Positions 50,330 to 58,739 of a stretch of 64,000 nt of DNA are shown here, piece by piece; position 1 is the first letter of the stretch, and every line of letters begins with the position of its first letter. Location of the stretch: assembly GCF_024199945.1 (NCBI RefSeq), contig NZ_JANADP010000001.1, positions 8,823,001 to 8,887,000 of the forward strand, written 5' to 3'. The notes beneath the pieces were generated by a model. The model was not told where the DNA came from. It saw only the letters and a list, made by a program, of their open reading frames with translations, and ran no database searches. Origin of the DNA: Bradyrhizobium sp. CCGUVB4N. Its GTDB lineage: Bacteria; Pseudomonadota; Alphaproteobacteria; Rhizobiales; Xanthobacteraceae. A program made the translations under genes and the position numbers.

Positions 50330-52903
50330 CTATCCCATCGCCTCTTTGACCAGCTCGTCGGCGGCTTCCGCCAACAGCTCGTCGCCAGCTTCGCCATAAA
50401 CTGACTCGCGGCCGATTTCCAGCATCACGGGGACGGCGAGCGGGGAGACGTGGTCGAGTTCCCGGTGGGTGATGCGGCCCTGGATGCGGGCGAGCATGTC
50501 GCCGAGACGGCGCAGGTCGAGCAGGCCGGTGGCCGCGTCCGCGCGCGCGGCGCGCAGGAGTACGTGATCGGCCTGGTGCTTGCGCAGCACGTCGTAGACG
50601 AGATCGGTCGAGAACAGCACCTGGCGGCGGCTCTTCTCCTCGCCGGTGTGGCGGCGCGCGATCAGGCCGGAGATGATCGCGCAATTTCGGAACGTGCGCT
50701 TCATCAGAGCGGATTCGGCGAGCCAGGCCTCGAGGTCGTCGCCGAGCATATCGGGATCGAATAGCGCGTTGAGATCGAGCCTGCCGTTGCGGATCATGAA
50801 GGACATGTCGCCGAGCGCCCAGATCGCCACCGCATATTCGTTGGCGACGAAGCCGAGCGGCCGCGCCCGCGCGCGTTCCAGCCGGCGCGTCAGCAGCATG
50901 CCCAGCGTCTGGTGCGCGAGACGGCCTTCGAAGGGATAGCAGACGATGTAATGCTTGTTGGCGCGCGGAAAGCTCTCGACCAGCAACTCGCGCACCGCGG
51001 GCACGCGCGACACGTCCTTCTGCAATGACAACCAGTCACGCACCTGCTCCGGCAACGCTTTCCACGCGCGCCCGTCATCGAGCAGCCGGCGGACGCGTTC
51101 GGCGAGATAGGTCGAGAGCGGAAACTTGCCGCCCATATAGGACGGCACCTTGGGATCCTTGTCATGCGCGCGCGAGACATAGACCTGGTCCTCGACCAGG
51201 GTTTCGTAGCGCACGACCTCGCCGCTGAACACAAAAGTGTCGCCGGGGCTCAGGCCCTCGATGAAGGCCTCCTCGATCTCGCCGAGCAATCGGCCGCCGC
51301 GCGCGATCACGCCGGTCGCGCCACCTGCTTTTCCTTGCCCGCCGCCGCGCGAGCGCACCAGCCGCACCTTCAGCATGTCGTCCTCGACAATTGTGCCGAC
51401 ATTCATCCGGTAGCTCTGCCGCACTTTTGGATTGGCCACGCGCCAGCGGCCCTCCTTGTCCTGCTTGATGCGGGCGAAGCGCTCATAAGTTTTTAGCGCG
51501 TAACCGCCGGAGGCGACGAAGTCGACGACGTCGTCGAAATCCTGTCGCGTCAGATCGGCGTAAGGCGCCGCAGTGCGCACCTCGTCGTAAAGCGCCTCGG
51601 AGAAAAACGGCTCGCCGCAGGCGCAGCCGAGCACGTGCTGGGCCAGCACGTCGAGCGCACCGATGCGCAGCGGCGGCGTGTCCTGTGCGTTCTCGGCGAT
51701 GGCGTCGATGGCGACGCGGCATTCCAGCACCTCGAAGCGATTGGCCGGCACCAGCACCGCGCGCGAGGCCTCGTCGAGGCGATGGTTGGCGCGACCGATG
51801 CGCTGCATCAGGCGCGACGCCCCCTTGGGCGCGCCGATATTGACGACGAGATCGACGTCGCCCCAGTCGACGCCGAGGTCGAGCGAGGAGGTGCAGACCA
51901 CGCCGCGCAATTTGCCCGCCGACATGGCATCCTCGACCTTGCGGCGCTGCGCGACGTCGAGCGAGCCATGATGCAGCGCGATCGCCAGATTGTCGTCGTT
52001 CATGCTCCAGAGATTCTGGAACAGCATCTCGGCCTGGCTGCGGGTGTTGACGAAAACCAGCGTGGTCTTGTTCGCCTTGATCAGCTCGTAGATTTCAGGA
52101 AGCGCGTGGCGCGCGCTGTGACCGGCCCAGGGCAGCCGTTCGCGCGTATCGAGCATCTCGACCTGCGGCGGCGCCGCGCCGCCGGCGATGACGATGTCGG
52201 CGGAGCAGGCCTCTTTCGGTTGCGGCACCAGGAAGCGGGCCAGCGATTCCGGCTCGGCGACCGTTGCAGACAGGCCGATCGCGCGCATCTGCGGCGCCAG
52301 CCGCCACAGCCGCGCCAGGCCCAGCGAGAGCAGATCGCCGCGCTTGGAGGTCACCAGCGCGTGCAGCTCGTCCAGCACGATGCGTTTGAGCGAGGAAAAT
52401 AAAAACGGCGCGTCGTCGGAGGAGAGCAGCAATGCGAGCTGCTCCGGTGTCGTCAGCAGGATGTCCGGCGGATAGCGCCGCTGCCGCTGGCGCCGCGACA
52501 CCGGCGTGTCGCCGGTGCGGGTCTCGATCTTGATCGGCAGGCCCATCTCGGCGACCGGCCGCTCCAGATTGCGCGCGATGTCGACCGCGAGCGCTTTCAG
52601 CGGCGAGATGTAGAGCGTGTGCAGGCCGCTGCCGCGTTGCACGGCGCGGCCGGTGGAGACGACGGATTTCGCGGGAGAGGTCGGCGCGGCACTTAGTTCC
52701 ACCAGCGTCGGCAAGAATCCCGCCAGCGTCTTGCCGGCGCCGGTCGGCGCGATCAGAAGCGCGCTAGCGTCCTCGCGCGCCTTCTCCAGCAGTGCGAGCT
52801 GATGCTCGCGCGGCGCCCAGCCACGGGCCGCAAACCACGCCTGGAAGCGCTCGGGCAGCAATGCGGCCGGCTCGGCCGGTATTTTGAGGATGCGGGGCGG
52901 CAC
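50330..52903 (-). CDS. Ligase-associated DEXH-box helicase (Lhr-core type)
   Basis: 857 residues from GTG 52903. Helicase motifs in order: I (ALLIAPTGAGKTLAGFLPTL), Ib/II (DILLTTPEQLALLLS, VLDELHALVTSKRGD), III (GLSATVAEPE), and IV-VI (TSSLDLGVDWGDVDLVVNIG, LMQRIGRANHRLDE). The remainder is the Lhr winged-helix and beta-barrel core; the long C-terminal domain of full-length Lhr is lacking, as in the ligase-associated version. A 3'-5' DNA helicase likely to act with the exonuclease, ligase and PdeM in DNA repair. Confidence 0.95.
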   Translation of the reverse strand: MPPRILKIPAEPAALLPERFQAWFAARGWAPREHQLALLEKAREDASALLIAPTGAGKTLAGFLPTLVELSAAPTSPAKSVVSTGRAVQRGSGLHTLYISPLKALAVDIARNLERPVAEMGLPIKIETRTGDTPVSRRQRQRRYPPDILLTTPEQLALLLSSDDAPFLFSSLKRIVLDELHALVTSKRGDLLSLGLARLWRLAPQMRAIGLSATVAEPESLARFLVPQPKEACSADIVIAGGAAPPQVEMLDTRERLPWAGHSARHALPEIYELIKANKTTLVFVNTRSQAEMLFQNLWSMNDDNLAIALHHGSLDVAQRRKVEDAMSAGKLRGVVCTSSLDLGVDWGDVDLVVNIGAPKGASRLMQRIGRANHRLDEASRAVLVPANRFEVLECRVAIDAIAENAQDTPPLRIGALDVLAQHVLGCACGEPFFSEALYDEVRTAAPYADLTRQDFDDVVDFVASGGYALKTYERFARIKQDKEGRWRVANPKVRQSYRMNVGTIVEDDMLKVRLVRSRGGGQGKAGGATGVIARGGRLLGEIEEAFIEGLSPGDTFVFSGEVVRYETLVEDQVYVSRAHDKDPKVPSYMGGKFPLSTYLAERVRRLLDDGRAWKALPEQVRDWLSLQKDVSRVPAVRELLVESFPRANKHYIVCYPFEGRLAHQTLGMLLTRRLERARARPLGFVANEYAVAIWALGDMSFMIRNGRLDLNALFDPDMLGDDLEAWLAESALMKRTFRNCAIISGLIARRHTGEEKSRRQVLFSTDLVYDVLRKHQADHVLLRAARADAATGLLDLRRLGDMLARIQGRITHRELDHVSPLAVPVMLEIGRESVYGEAGDELLAEAADELVKEAMG

Positions 52904-52954
52904 GGCGTAAGAGGTAAGCCGTGCCGGCGGGTTCGTCGAGGGGTGGGGAGGTCC

Positions 52955-54184
52955 CTACTCCGACATCGGCTTGTCCGAGATATCCCAATCCTTGCCGCTG
53001 AAGATCGAGATGAACAGCGTCTTCATCGGCGTGTAGTCGTCGGGCGTATAGTCGTAGGTGACGCCGTCGAGGAAATAGGGCGAGTGGAAGCCCTTCAGCG
53101 TGGAGGCCTGCTTCAGCACGTTGGCGCGGGTGAGCTCGTCGCCGCAGCGGCGCAGGATCTCGCCCATGGTCACGGCCTGGCCGTAGCCGGCAAAGGCGAT
53201 GGTGTTGTCCTGATCGATCGCCGGCGTGTACTGCTTGCGCAGTGCCTCGAACGCCATCACGTCGGGGTCCTTCTCCCATTTCGGCAGACCGACCTCCTTG
53301 TTGTAGCGGATGGCGACGATGCCCGCGGCGTTCTCGAGGCCCGCGGCGTTGAGGATCGAGCGGCCGGTCGAGCCCGCCGACAGCAGCTGCAGCGGCTTCC
53401 AGCCGAGCTCGGCGACTTTACGGATCGACTGCGACGTCGCCTTACCGGTGGTGATGTTGTAGAAAACGTCCGCGCCCGATTTCGAGAGATTGATGAGCTG
53501 GGAATCGACCGTGGGATCGGTGAGATCGTAGGTCTGTTCCATGATCACCGATGCGGTGCCGCCGGCATCAGCCAGCACCTTCTTGAAGGGACCGAGGAAG
53601 TCGCGACCGAAATCATCGTTCTGGTAGAGGATGCCGACCTTGGCATTCGGCTTCGTGGCGACGACGTGCCGCGCCAGGATGCGTGCCTCGGTCGGATAGA
53701 GCGGCAGGCCCGCCATCGTCCATTTGAACTCTTTCGGGTTATTCCACTTCGAGGCGCCGGTGTTGAGCAGCAGTTGCGGCACGCCCTTGGAGTTCAGGTA
53801 TTTGTGCACGGCGGTCTGCGGCGCGGTGCCGAGCGAGCCGTAGAGCGCCAGCACCTCCTCCTGCTCGACGAGGCGGCGCGTCGCCTCGACGCATTTCGGC
53901 GCGCTGTAGGCGTCGTCCATGGTCAGGAACTTGATCTTGCGTCCGTTGATGCCGCCCTTCTCGTTCAGCATCTGGAAATAGGCTTCGCCAATGCGCCCGA
54001 GCACCCCGTAGAGCGAGCCGGGACCGGAGTGCGGCACGGTCTGCCCGATCTTGATCTCGGTGTCGCTGGCGCCCGCATCGTATTTCTTCTCGGCGGCCCA
54101 GACATACGGCGCGGGCAGAACGGATGCGGCAATGGTGGCGAGCGCGGCGGCGCTGACATCGCGCCGCGATGGATTCTTGGTCAT
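52955..54184 (-). CDS. ABC transporter substrate-binding protein, branched-chain amino acid/amide type
   Basis: 409 residues from ATG 54184, preceded by AGGGAGAG. N-terminal Tat-like signal (NPSRRDVSAAALATIAASVL, then PAPYVWAAEKK). The mature protein is a type I periplasmic binding protein (TEIKIGQTVPHSGPGSLYGV) with LTMDDAYSAPKCVEATRRLV and the C-terminal lobe ending YDYTPDDYTPMKTL. It binds amino acids, amides or aromatic acids. No permease or ATPase genes are nearby, so it is an orphan; it interrupts the repair cluster. Confidence 0.92.
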   Translation of the reverse strand: MTKNPSRRDVSAAALATIAASVLPAPYVWAAEKKYDAGASDTEIKIGQTVPHSGPGSLYGVLGRIGEAYFQMLNEKGGINGRKIKFLTMDDAYSAPKCVEATRRLVEQEEVLALYGSLGTAPQTAVHKYLNSKGVPQLLLNTGASKWNNPKEFKWTMAGLPLYPTEARILARHVVATKPNAKVGILYQNDDFGRDFLGPFKKVLADAGGTASVIMEQTYDLTDPTVDSQLINLSKSGADVFYNITTGKATSQSIRKVAELGWKPLQLLSAGSTGRSILNAAGLENAAGIVAIRYNKEVGLPKWEKDPDVMAFEALRKQYTPAIDQDNTIAFAGYGQAVTMGEILRRCGDELTRANVLKQASTLKGFHSPYFLDGVTYDYTPDDYTPMKTLFISIFSGKDWDISDKPMSE

Positions 54185-54301
54185 TGTTGTTTCTCTCCCT
54201 AATGCGCGCATTGTGCTGGCTTCGCCGCACCGCTCGCAAGTAGGAAGATCGTCGCTGAGCGACGCATGACGCTTAATTTGCAGCGTGTTTAGCGCCTAGA
54301 C

Positions 54302-55228
54302 TCAAGTTTTCTCGGCAACGACGACGAGACCGCGCACCGGCTCGTTGTTCTCGTTGCGCGGCGAGCACGGCTCCAGTGTGAGAAGCTTGAGGCCGGCCTT
54401 CGCGATCGCACCGCGCGCATATTCCGCCGAATGGGCATAGCGCAGGCCTTCGCCGAGAACAGTGCCATCGCCGTCATGCGTCTCCAGCGTGAAGGCAAGC
54501 ACGCCGCCGGTCGCAAGCACGCGCCTTGCTTCCGTGAGCACCGGCGCGAGATCGGAGAGATAGACGAAGGCGTCAGCGGCGACGACGAGGTTCGCGTATC
54601 CGTCCGCCTTGCTGCGCAGGCCTTCGATCATGTCGGCGACCTCGAGCTCGGCGTAGAGCTCGGTGGCGCGCGCCTCCTTGATCATGCCGGGCGACAGATC
54701 GATGCCGATAAAATAGTCGACCTGTTTTGCGAAGGCAGCCGCCGCCAGGCCGGTGCCGCAGCCGAGATCGATGGTGCGTTTGAAAAACGCCGGCTTCTTC
54801 GCCGCGACGCGCGCGGCCAGCACCGCCTTGAAGATCAGCGACGGCGCGCGATAGCCGAGATCGTTGATCAGCGCGTGCTCGAAGCGCGGCGCGTATTGGT
54901 CGAACAGCGCCTGCACATAGGCCTTGGGCATCTCCGCCATCTCGGTATCGCCAAGCCGCATCAGATGCAGGCCGGCGCCGTGCTGGTCCTCCGGATCGGA
55001 CTCGCGGGCTTTGCGAAATGCCGCGATCGCCTTGTCGCGCTCGCCGAGCTGCTGGCGGATCTCGCCGAGCGTGAACCAGGCGGAGGTGAAGTTTGGCGCG
55101 AGCTCGATCGCCTGCTCGATCAGATCGGCGGCGGCGGGCAGATCGCCCTTGAGCTGGAGGTCGCGTGCGAACTCGAAACGGCGGTCGGCCATGAGATCGC
55201 CGGAGGTCAGAAACAGGCGGAGCGGCAT
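54302..55228 (-). CDS. TPR-containing SAM-dependent methyltransferase
   Basis: 308 residues from ATG 55228 (ATG 55192 alternative). N-terminal TPR-like helices (residues ~15-85: ARDLQLKGDLPAAADLIEQA, TSAWFTLGEIRQQLGERDKA) precede a class I methyltransferase domain whose SAM motif is TIDLGCGTGLAAAAFAKQ, with IDLSPGMIKEARA and AADAFVYLSDLAPVL. The substrate is unknown. It is divergent from the ligase-associated exonuclease (52 bp between starts), and this neighbourhood might reflect a functional link. Confidence 0.9.
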   Translation of the reverse strand: MPLRLFLTSGDLMADRRFEFARDLQLKGDLPAAADLIEQAIELAPNFTSAWFTLGEIRQQLGERDKAIAAFRKARESDPEDQHGAGLHLMRLGDTEMAEMPKAYVQALFDQYAPRFEHALINDLGYRAPSLIFKAVLAARVAAKKPAFFKRTIDLGCGTGLAAAAFAKQVDYFIGIDLSPGMIKEARATELYAELEVADMIEGLRSKADGYANLVVAADAFVYLSDLAPVLTEARRVLATGGVLAFTLETHDGDGTVLGEGLRYAHSAEYARGAIAKAGLKLLTLEPCSPRNENNEPVRGLVVVAEKT

Positions 55229-55280
55229 TGGGAACCAGGTGGTGACTCGAAGATGCGGTGGAGCGACCTATATACCAATC

Positions 55281-56318
55281 ATGCGCCCGCAAGACATCCT
55301 GCTGCCAACTGCTGACGGCCTGTGCTGCAAGCCCGGCGGCTTCCACATCGACCCCGTCCGCCCGGTCGAGCGCGCCGTGATCACCCACGGCCATTCCGAC
55401 CATGCCCGCGCCGGCCATGGCGCGGTGCTGGCGACGCAGGAAACCCTGGACATGATGCGGCTGCGCTACGGCGAGAATTTTGCCGGCGCGACGCAAATCA
55501 TCAGCTATGGCGAGGAGATCCGCCTCGGCGACGTCAAGGTGAAGTTTCATCCCGCCGGCCATGTGCTGGGCTCGGCGCAGATTGCCGTCACCTGCAAGGA
55601 CACCTGCATCGTCGCCTCCGGCGACTACAAGGACGCGCCCGACCCGACCTGCGTACCGTTCGAGCTGGTGCCCTGCGATGTCTTCATCACCGAGGCCACG
55701 TTCGGCCTGCCGGTGTTTCGCCATGGCGATGCGGCCCTCGAGGTGAAGAAGCTGCTCGCCTCCGTCGCGCTGTTTCCGGAGCGCGCGCATCTCGTCGGCG
55801 CCTACTCGCTCGGCAAGGCGCAGCGCGTAATCGCGCTGCTGCGCCTCGCCGGCTATGACGCTCCGATCTACCTGCACGGCGCGATGGAGAAGATCACCGA
55901 ATATTATCAGAGCCGCGGCATCGCGCTCGGCGAGCTCAGGCCGGCGATGGGTGTGAAGAAGGCGGCATTCGCCGGCACCATCACGCTGGCGCCGCCGTCG
56001 GCGACATCAGATATCTGGGCGCGACGCTTCCCCGATCCCGTCACCGCCTTCGCCTCGGGCTGGATGCGCGTGCGCGCCCGCGCGCGGCAGGGTGGCGTCG
56101 AATTGCCGCTGGTGATCTCCGATCACGCCGATTGGGACGGCCTCACCGCCACCATCGCCGCGACCGGCGCCGGCGAGATCTGGGTGACCCACGGCCAGGA
56201 AGATGCGCTGGTGCATTGGTGCAAGACGAAAGGCCTGCGGGCGCAACCGCTCGATCTCGTCGGTTATGGCGAGGAAGAGGAGAGCGAGCCGCCGATGCAA
56301 GGCGAGGCCGAGGCATGA
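55281..56318 (+). CDS. Ligase-associated DNA damage response exonuclease (MBL fold)
   Basis: 345 residues from ATG 55281; the longer open frame back to 54924 lies antisense to the methyltransferase and is rejected. Metallo-beta-lactamase/beta-CASP-like nuclease: metal motif ITHGHSDHARAGHG, then FHPAGHVLGSAQ, VASGDYKDAP, TEATFGLPVF and ISDHADWDGL. It resembles SNM1/Artemis nucleases that trim DNA ends. It overlaps the ligase start by 4 bp (ATGA), so the two are coupled. Confidence 0.94.
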   Translation: MRPQDILLPTADGLCCKPGGFHIDPVRPVERAVITHGHSDHARAGHGAVLATQETLDMMRLRYGENFAGATQIISYGEEIRLGDVKVKFHPAGHVLGSAQIAVTCKDTCIVASGDYKDAPDPTCVPFELVPCDVFITEATFGLPVFRHGDAALEVKKLLASVALFPERAHLVGAYSLGKAQRVIALLRLAGYDAPIYLHGAMEKITEYYQSRGIALGELRPAMGVKKAAFAGTITLAPPSATSDIWARRFPDPVTAFASGWMRVRARARQGGVELPLVISDHADWDGLTATIAATGAGEIWVTHGQEDALVHWCKTKGLRAQPLDLVGYGEEEESEPPMQGEAEA

Positions 56319-58183
56319 ACCGCTTCGCCGAGCTGCTCGACCGCCTCGCCTATGAGCCCGGCCGCAACAACAAGCTGCGGCTGCTTACCAGCTATTTTCG
56401 CGAGGTCGGCGATCCCGACCGCGGCTACGCGCTGGCCGCGCTCACCGGCGCGCTCAGCTTCAAGCACGCGAAGCCGGCGTTGATCCGCGACTTGATTGCG
56501 TCGCGCACCGATGAGGTGCTGTTCGGGTTGAGTTACGATTATGTCGGTGATCTCTCGGAGACGGTGGCGCTGATGTGGCCGCGCAGAATCGTCAACAATG
56601 ACAAGTCTTTTCCGAGCCACCCCTCTCCCCCGCCCTCCCCCACAAGGGGGGAGGGAGCGCAGTTGCGCGTGCCGCAGCAGTTCACCTCGATAGTCGATCA
56701 TGGTTCAGCGAGTGATGGACGCACCACTCTCACCGTTCCCTCCCCCCTTGTGGGGGAGGGGCAGGGAGAGGGGTATCACACGGGCGGTGTCACTTTTGAC
56801 TCACGCCACAACAACCCGCCTCCCCCAACCCTCACCGAAGTCGTCACTACGCTGCGCACGCTCGGCAAGAGCGAACTGCCGAAGCAACTCGAACGATGGC
56901 TCGACGAGCTCGACGAGACCGGCCGCTGGGCCCTACTAAAACTCGTCACCGGCGCGCTTCGCATCGGCATCTCCGCGCGGCTGGCGAAGACGGCTGCCGC
57001 GGCGCTTGGCGACAAGGATCCGCATGAGGTCGAGCTGATCTGGCCGGGCCTCACGCCGCCCTATCTCGACCTGTTCGCCTGGCTGGAAGGCCGCGCCGAG
57101 AAGCCGGTCAATCGCGATCCCGCGCCGTTCCGCCCCGTCATGCTGGCGCATGCGATCGAGGACAGCGATTTCCAAAACCTCGATCCAGCCGACTACGTCG
57201 CCGAATGGAAGTGGGACGGCATCCGCGTGCAGGCGGTCGCCGGCCGCGACGACCGCGGGCAAATCACGGCGCGGCTCTATTCGCGCACCGGCGAGGATAT
57301 CACCGGAAGTTTTCCGGACCTCGTTCCATCACTGCGCCTGCTGGGCGCGATCGACGGCGAGCTGCTGATCCTGCGCGAAGGCCGCGTGCAGAGTTTCAAC
57401 GTCCTGCAGCAGCGGCTCAACCGCAAGGCCGTCTCGCCGAAGCTGATCAAGGAATTTCCGATCCATCTGCGCGCCTATGATCTGCTCGGCGACGACGGGA
57501 ACGATTTGCGCGAACTGCCGTTCGCGGAGCGACGCGAGCGGCTCGAAACCTTCATCTCAAAGCTCGGCGATCCCCGCATCGACCTCTCGCCCACCGTCCC
57601 CTTTGCGAGTTGGGACGCACTCACCGCCGCGCGCGCCGATCCCGCGAGTGCCGGCGCGGGCGAGGATGCTGACGCCGTCGAAGGCGTGATGCTGAAGCGG
57701 CGCGATGCGCCCTACGTGCCGGGCCGGCCGAAGGGGCAGTGGTGGAAGTGGAAGCGGGACCCGCACATCATCGATGCCGTGCTGATGTATGCGCAGCGTG
57801 GCCACGGCAAGCGCTCGTCCTACTATTCCGACTACACGTTTGGCGTCTGGACCGAGACCGAGAGCGGCGAGGAGCTGGTGCCGGTCGGCAAAGCCTATTT
57901 CGGCTTCACCGACGAGGAGCTGTTGCAGATCGACCGCTTCGTCCGCCGCAACACCACCGAAAAGTTCGGCCCCGTCCGCCACGTCGTGCACGAGGGCGAC
58001 AAGGGGCTGGTGCTGGAGGTGGCGTTCGAGGGGCTGCAGCGCTCGCCGCGGCACAAATCCGGCGTCGCGATGCGCTTTCCCCGCATCAGCCGCCTGCGCT
58101 GGGACAAGCCACCGCGGGAGGCGGACCGGCTGGAAACGCTGGAAAAAATGCTGAAAGCGGAAGCGGCGGAGGTTGAGGCGTGA
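56315..58183 (+). CDS. ATP-dependent DNA ligase of the repair cluster, with an in-frame palindromic-element insert
   Basis: 622 residues from ATG 56315. Adenylation motif KxDG: Lys299 in VAEWKWDGIRVQ; further motifs RLYSRTGEDITGSFPDL, DGELLILREG, VEGVMLKRRDAPYVPG and WWKWKRDPH. N-terminal helical DNA-binding domain spans ~1-90 and resumes at ~166 (TLTEVVTTLRTLGKSELPKQ). Between them, residues ~90-165 are low-complexity Pro/Gly-rich sequence (PSPPPSPTRGEG, PSPLVGEGQGEG) encoded by a palindromic repeat. The frame is intact and all catalytic motifs are present, so the gene is probably functional. Confidence 0.93.
   Translation: MNRFAELLDRLAYEPGRNNKLRLLTSYFREVGDPDRGYALAALTGALSFKHAKPALIRDLIASRTDEVLFGLSYDYVGDLSETVALMWPRRIVNNDKSFPSHPSPPPSPTRGEGAQLRVPQQFTSIVDHGSASDGRTTLTVPSPLVGEGQGEGYHTGGVTFDSRHNNPPPPTLTEVVTTLRTLGKSELPKQLERWLDELDETGRWALLKLVTGALRIGISARLAKTAAAALGDKDPHEVELIWPGLTPPYLDLFAWLEGRAEKPVNRDPAPFRPVMLAHAIEDSDFQNLDPADYVAEWKWDGIRVQAVAGRDDRGQITARLYSRTGEDITGSFPDLVPSLRLLGAIDGELLILREGRVQSFNVLQQRLNRKAVSPKLIKEFPIHLRAYDLLGDDGNDLRELPFAERRERLETFISKLGDPRIDLSPTVPFASWDALTAARADPASAGAGEDADAVEGVMLKRRDAPYVPGRPKGQWWKWKRDPHIIDAVLMYAQRGHGKRSSYYSDYTFGVWTETESGEELVPVGKAYFGFTDEELLQIDRFVRRNTTEKFGPVRHVVHEGDKGLVLEVAFEGLQRSPRHKSGVAMRFPRISRLRWDKPPREADRLETLEKMLKAEAAEVEA
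56617..56789. repeat. GC-rich palindromic element inside the DNA ligase coding sequence
   Basis: Two arms in inverted orientation, each with the hairpin CCCTCCCCC-ACAAGGGGGGAGGG or its complement; left arm at ~56617-56665, right arm at ~56735-56789. The ~70 bp between is not repetitive. Sequence matches the intergenic copy at 49408 with the arms facing outward instead of inward. It is translated without a stop in the ligase frame. Confidence 0.8.
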
Positions 58184-58201
58184 GGCATGGCAAGTGCGCC
58201 C

Positions 58202-58223
58202 CCTCTCCCGCTTGCGGGAGAGG
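58202..58223. repeat. Single-hairpin copy of the CCTCTCCC repeat
   Basis: A 10-bp stem CCTCTCCCGC / GCGGGAGAGG with a 2-nt loop, 18 bp after the ligase stop. It looks like one arm of the larger palindromic elements. It has no T run but may mark the 3' end of the ligase transcript. Confidence 0.6.
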
Positions 58224-58351
58224 TTGCAGCCAGCCCGCGGCACGCGCTTGCCCAAATTAATATCCTGTAAGCCGATTGACGCACCCTTACGGGTTCCCCA
58301 TGTCCCCCGCCGTGACCTATAATCCGGGCGAATCCGCCCAAGGAGTTTGAG

Positions 58352-58654
58352 ATGGCCCACGACGTCAGAGATTTGCCGGCCGGCCACAGCGATGGCCTGC
58401 ACCGCTTTCTCGGCGGCTCGCCGCTGGCGGTCGCGTTTCGCCTGGTGCTGCTCTCGATCCTGGTCGGCGTCGTGCTGGCCGCGATCGGCTTCGATCCCTG
58501 GAACATCCTCATCAGCATTCGCCTGCTGTTCCAGCGCATCTGGGATCTCGGTTTCGATGCGGTGAACTGGCTGTGGCGCTACTTCCTGCTCGGCGCGGTC
58601 ATCGTGATCCCGATCTGGCTGTTGTCGCGCATCTTCGGCTCGCCGCGCCGCTAA
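58352..58654 (+). CDS. Small conserved membrane protein (DUF6460-like)
   Basis: 100 residues with an ideal AAGGAG 6 bases from the ATG. Two membrane helices (VAFRLVLLSILVGVVLAAIG and FLLGAVIVIPIWLLSRIFG) with the intervening loop FDPWNILISIRLLFQRIWDL. It resembles small rhizobial membrane proteins classified as DUF6460, but I have only pattern memory for that. Function unknown. Isolated between the ligase and the MATE gene. Confidence 0.7.
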   Translation: MAHDVRDLPAGHSDGLHRFLGGSPLAVAFRLVLLSILVGVVLAAIGFDPWNILISIRLLFQRIWDLGFDAVNWLWRYFLLGAVIVIPIWLLSRIFGSPRR

Positions 58655-58739
58655 GGTCCTTTGAAATGCGCGGCCGGCGCAAGCACGCCATGCCGGCCGC
58701 GATGGTGCAATTGGGCGGTTGGTCGGGTAGACGCAGCTG

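Noticed and set aside
54924..55280. Extension of the exonuclease upstream
   Set aside because: Antisense to the methyltransferase; ATG 55281 gives the normal start of the family.
56582..56812. Idea that the ligase gene is a pseudogene broken by the repeat
   Set aside because: The reading frame is continuous, both sides keep family sequence and all catalytic motifs are present.
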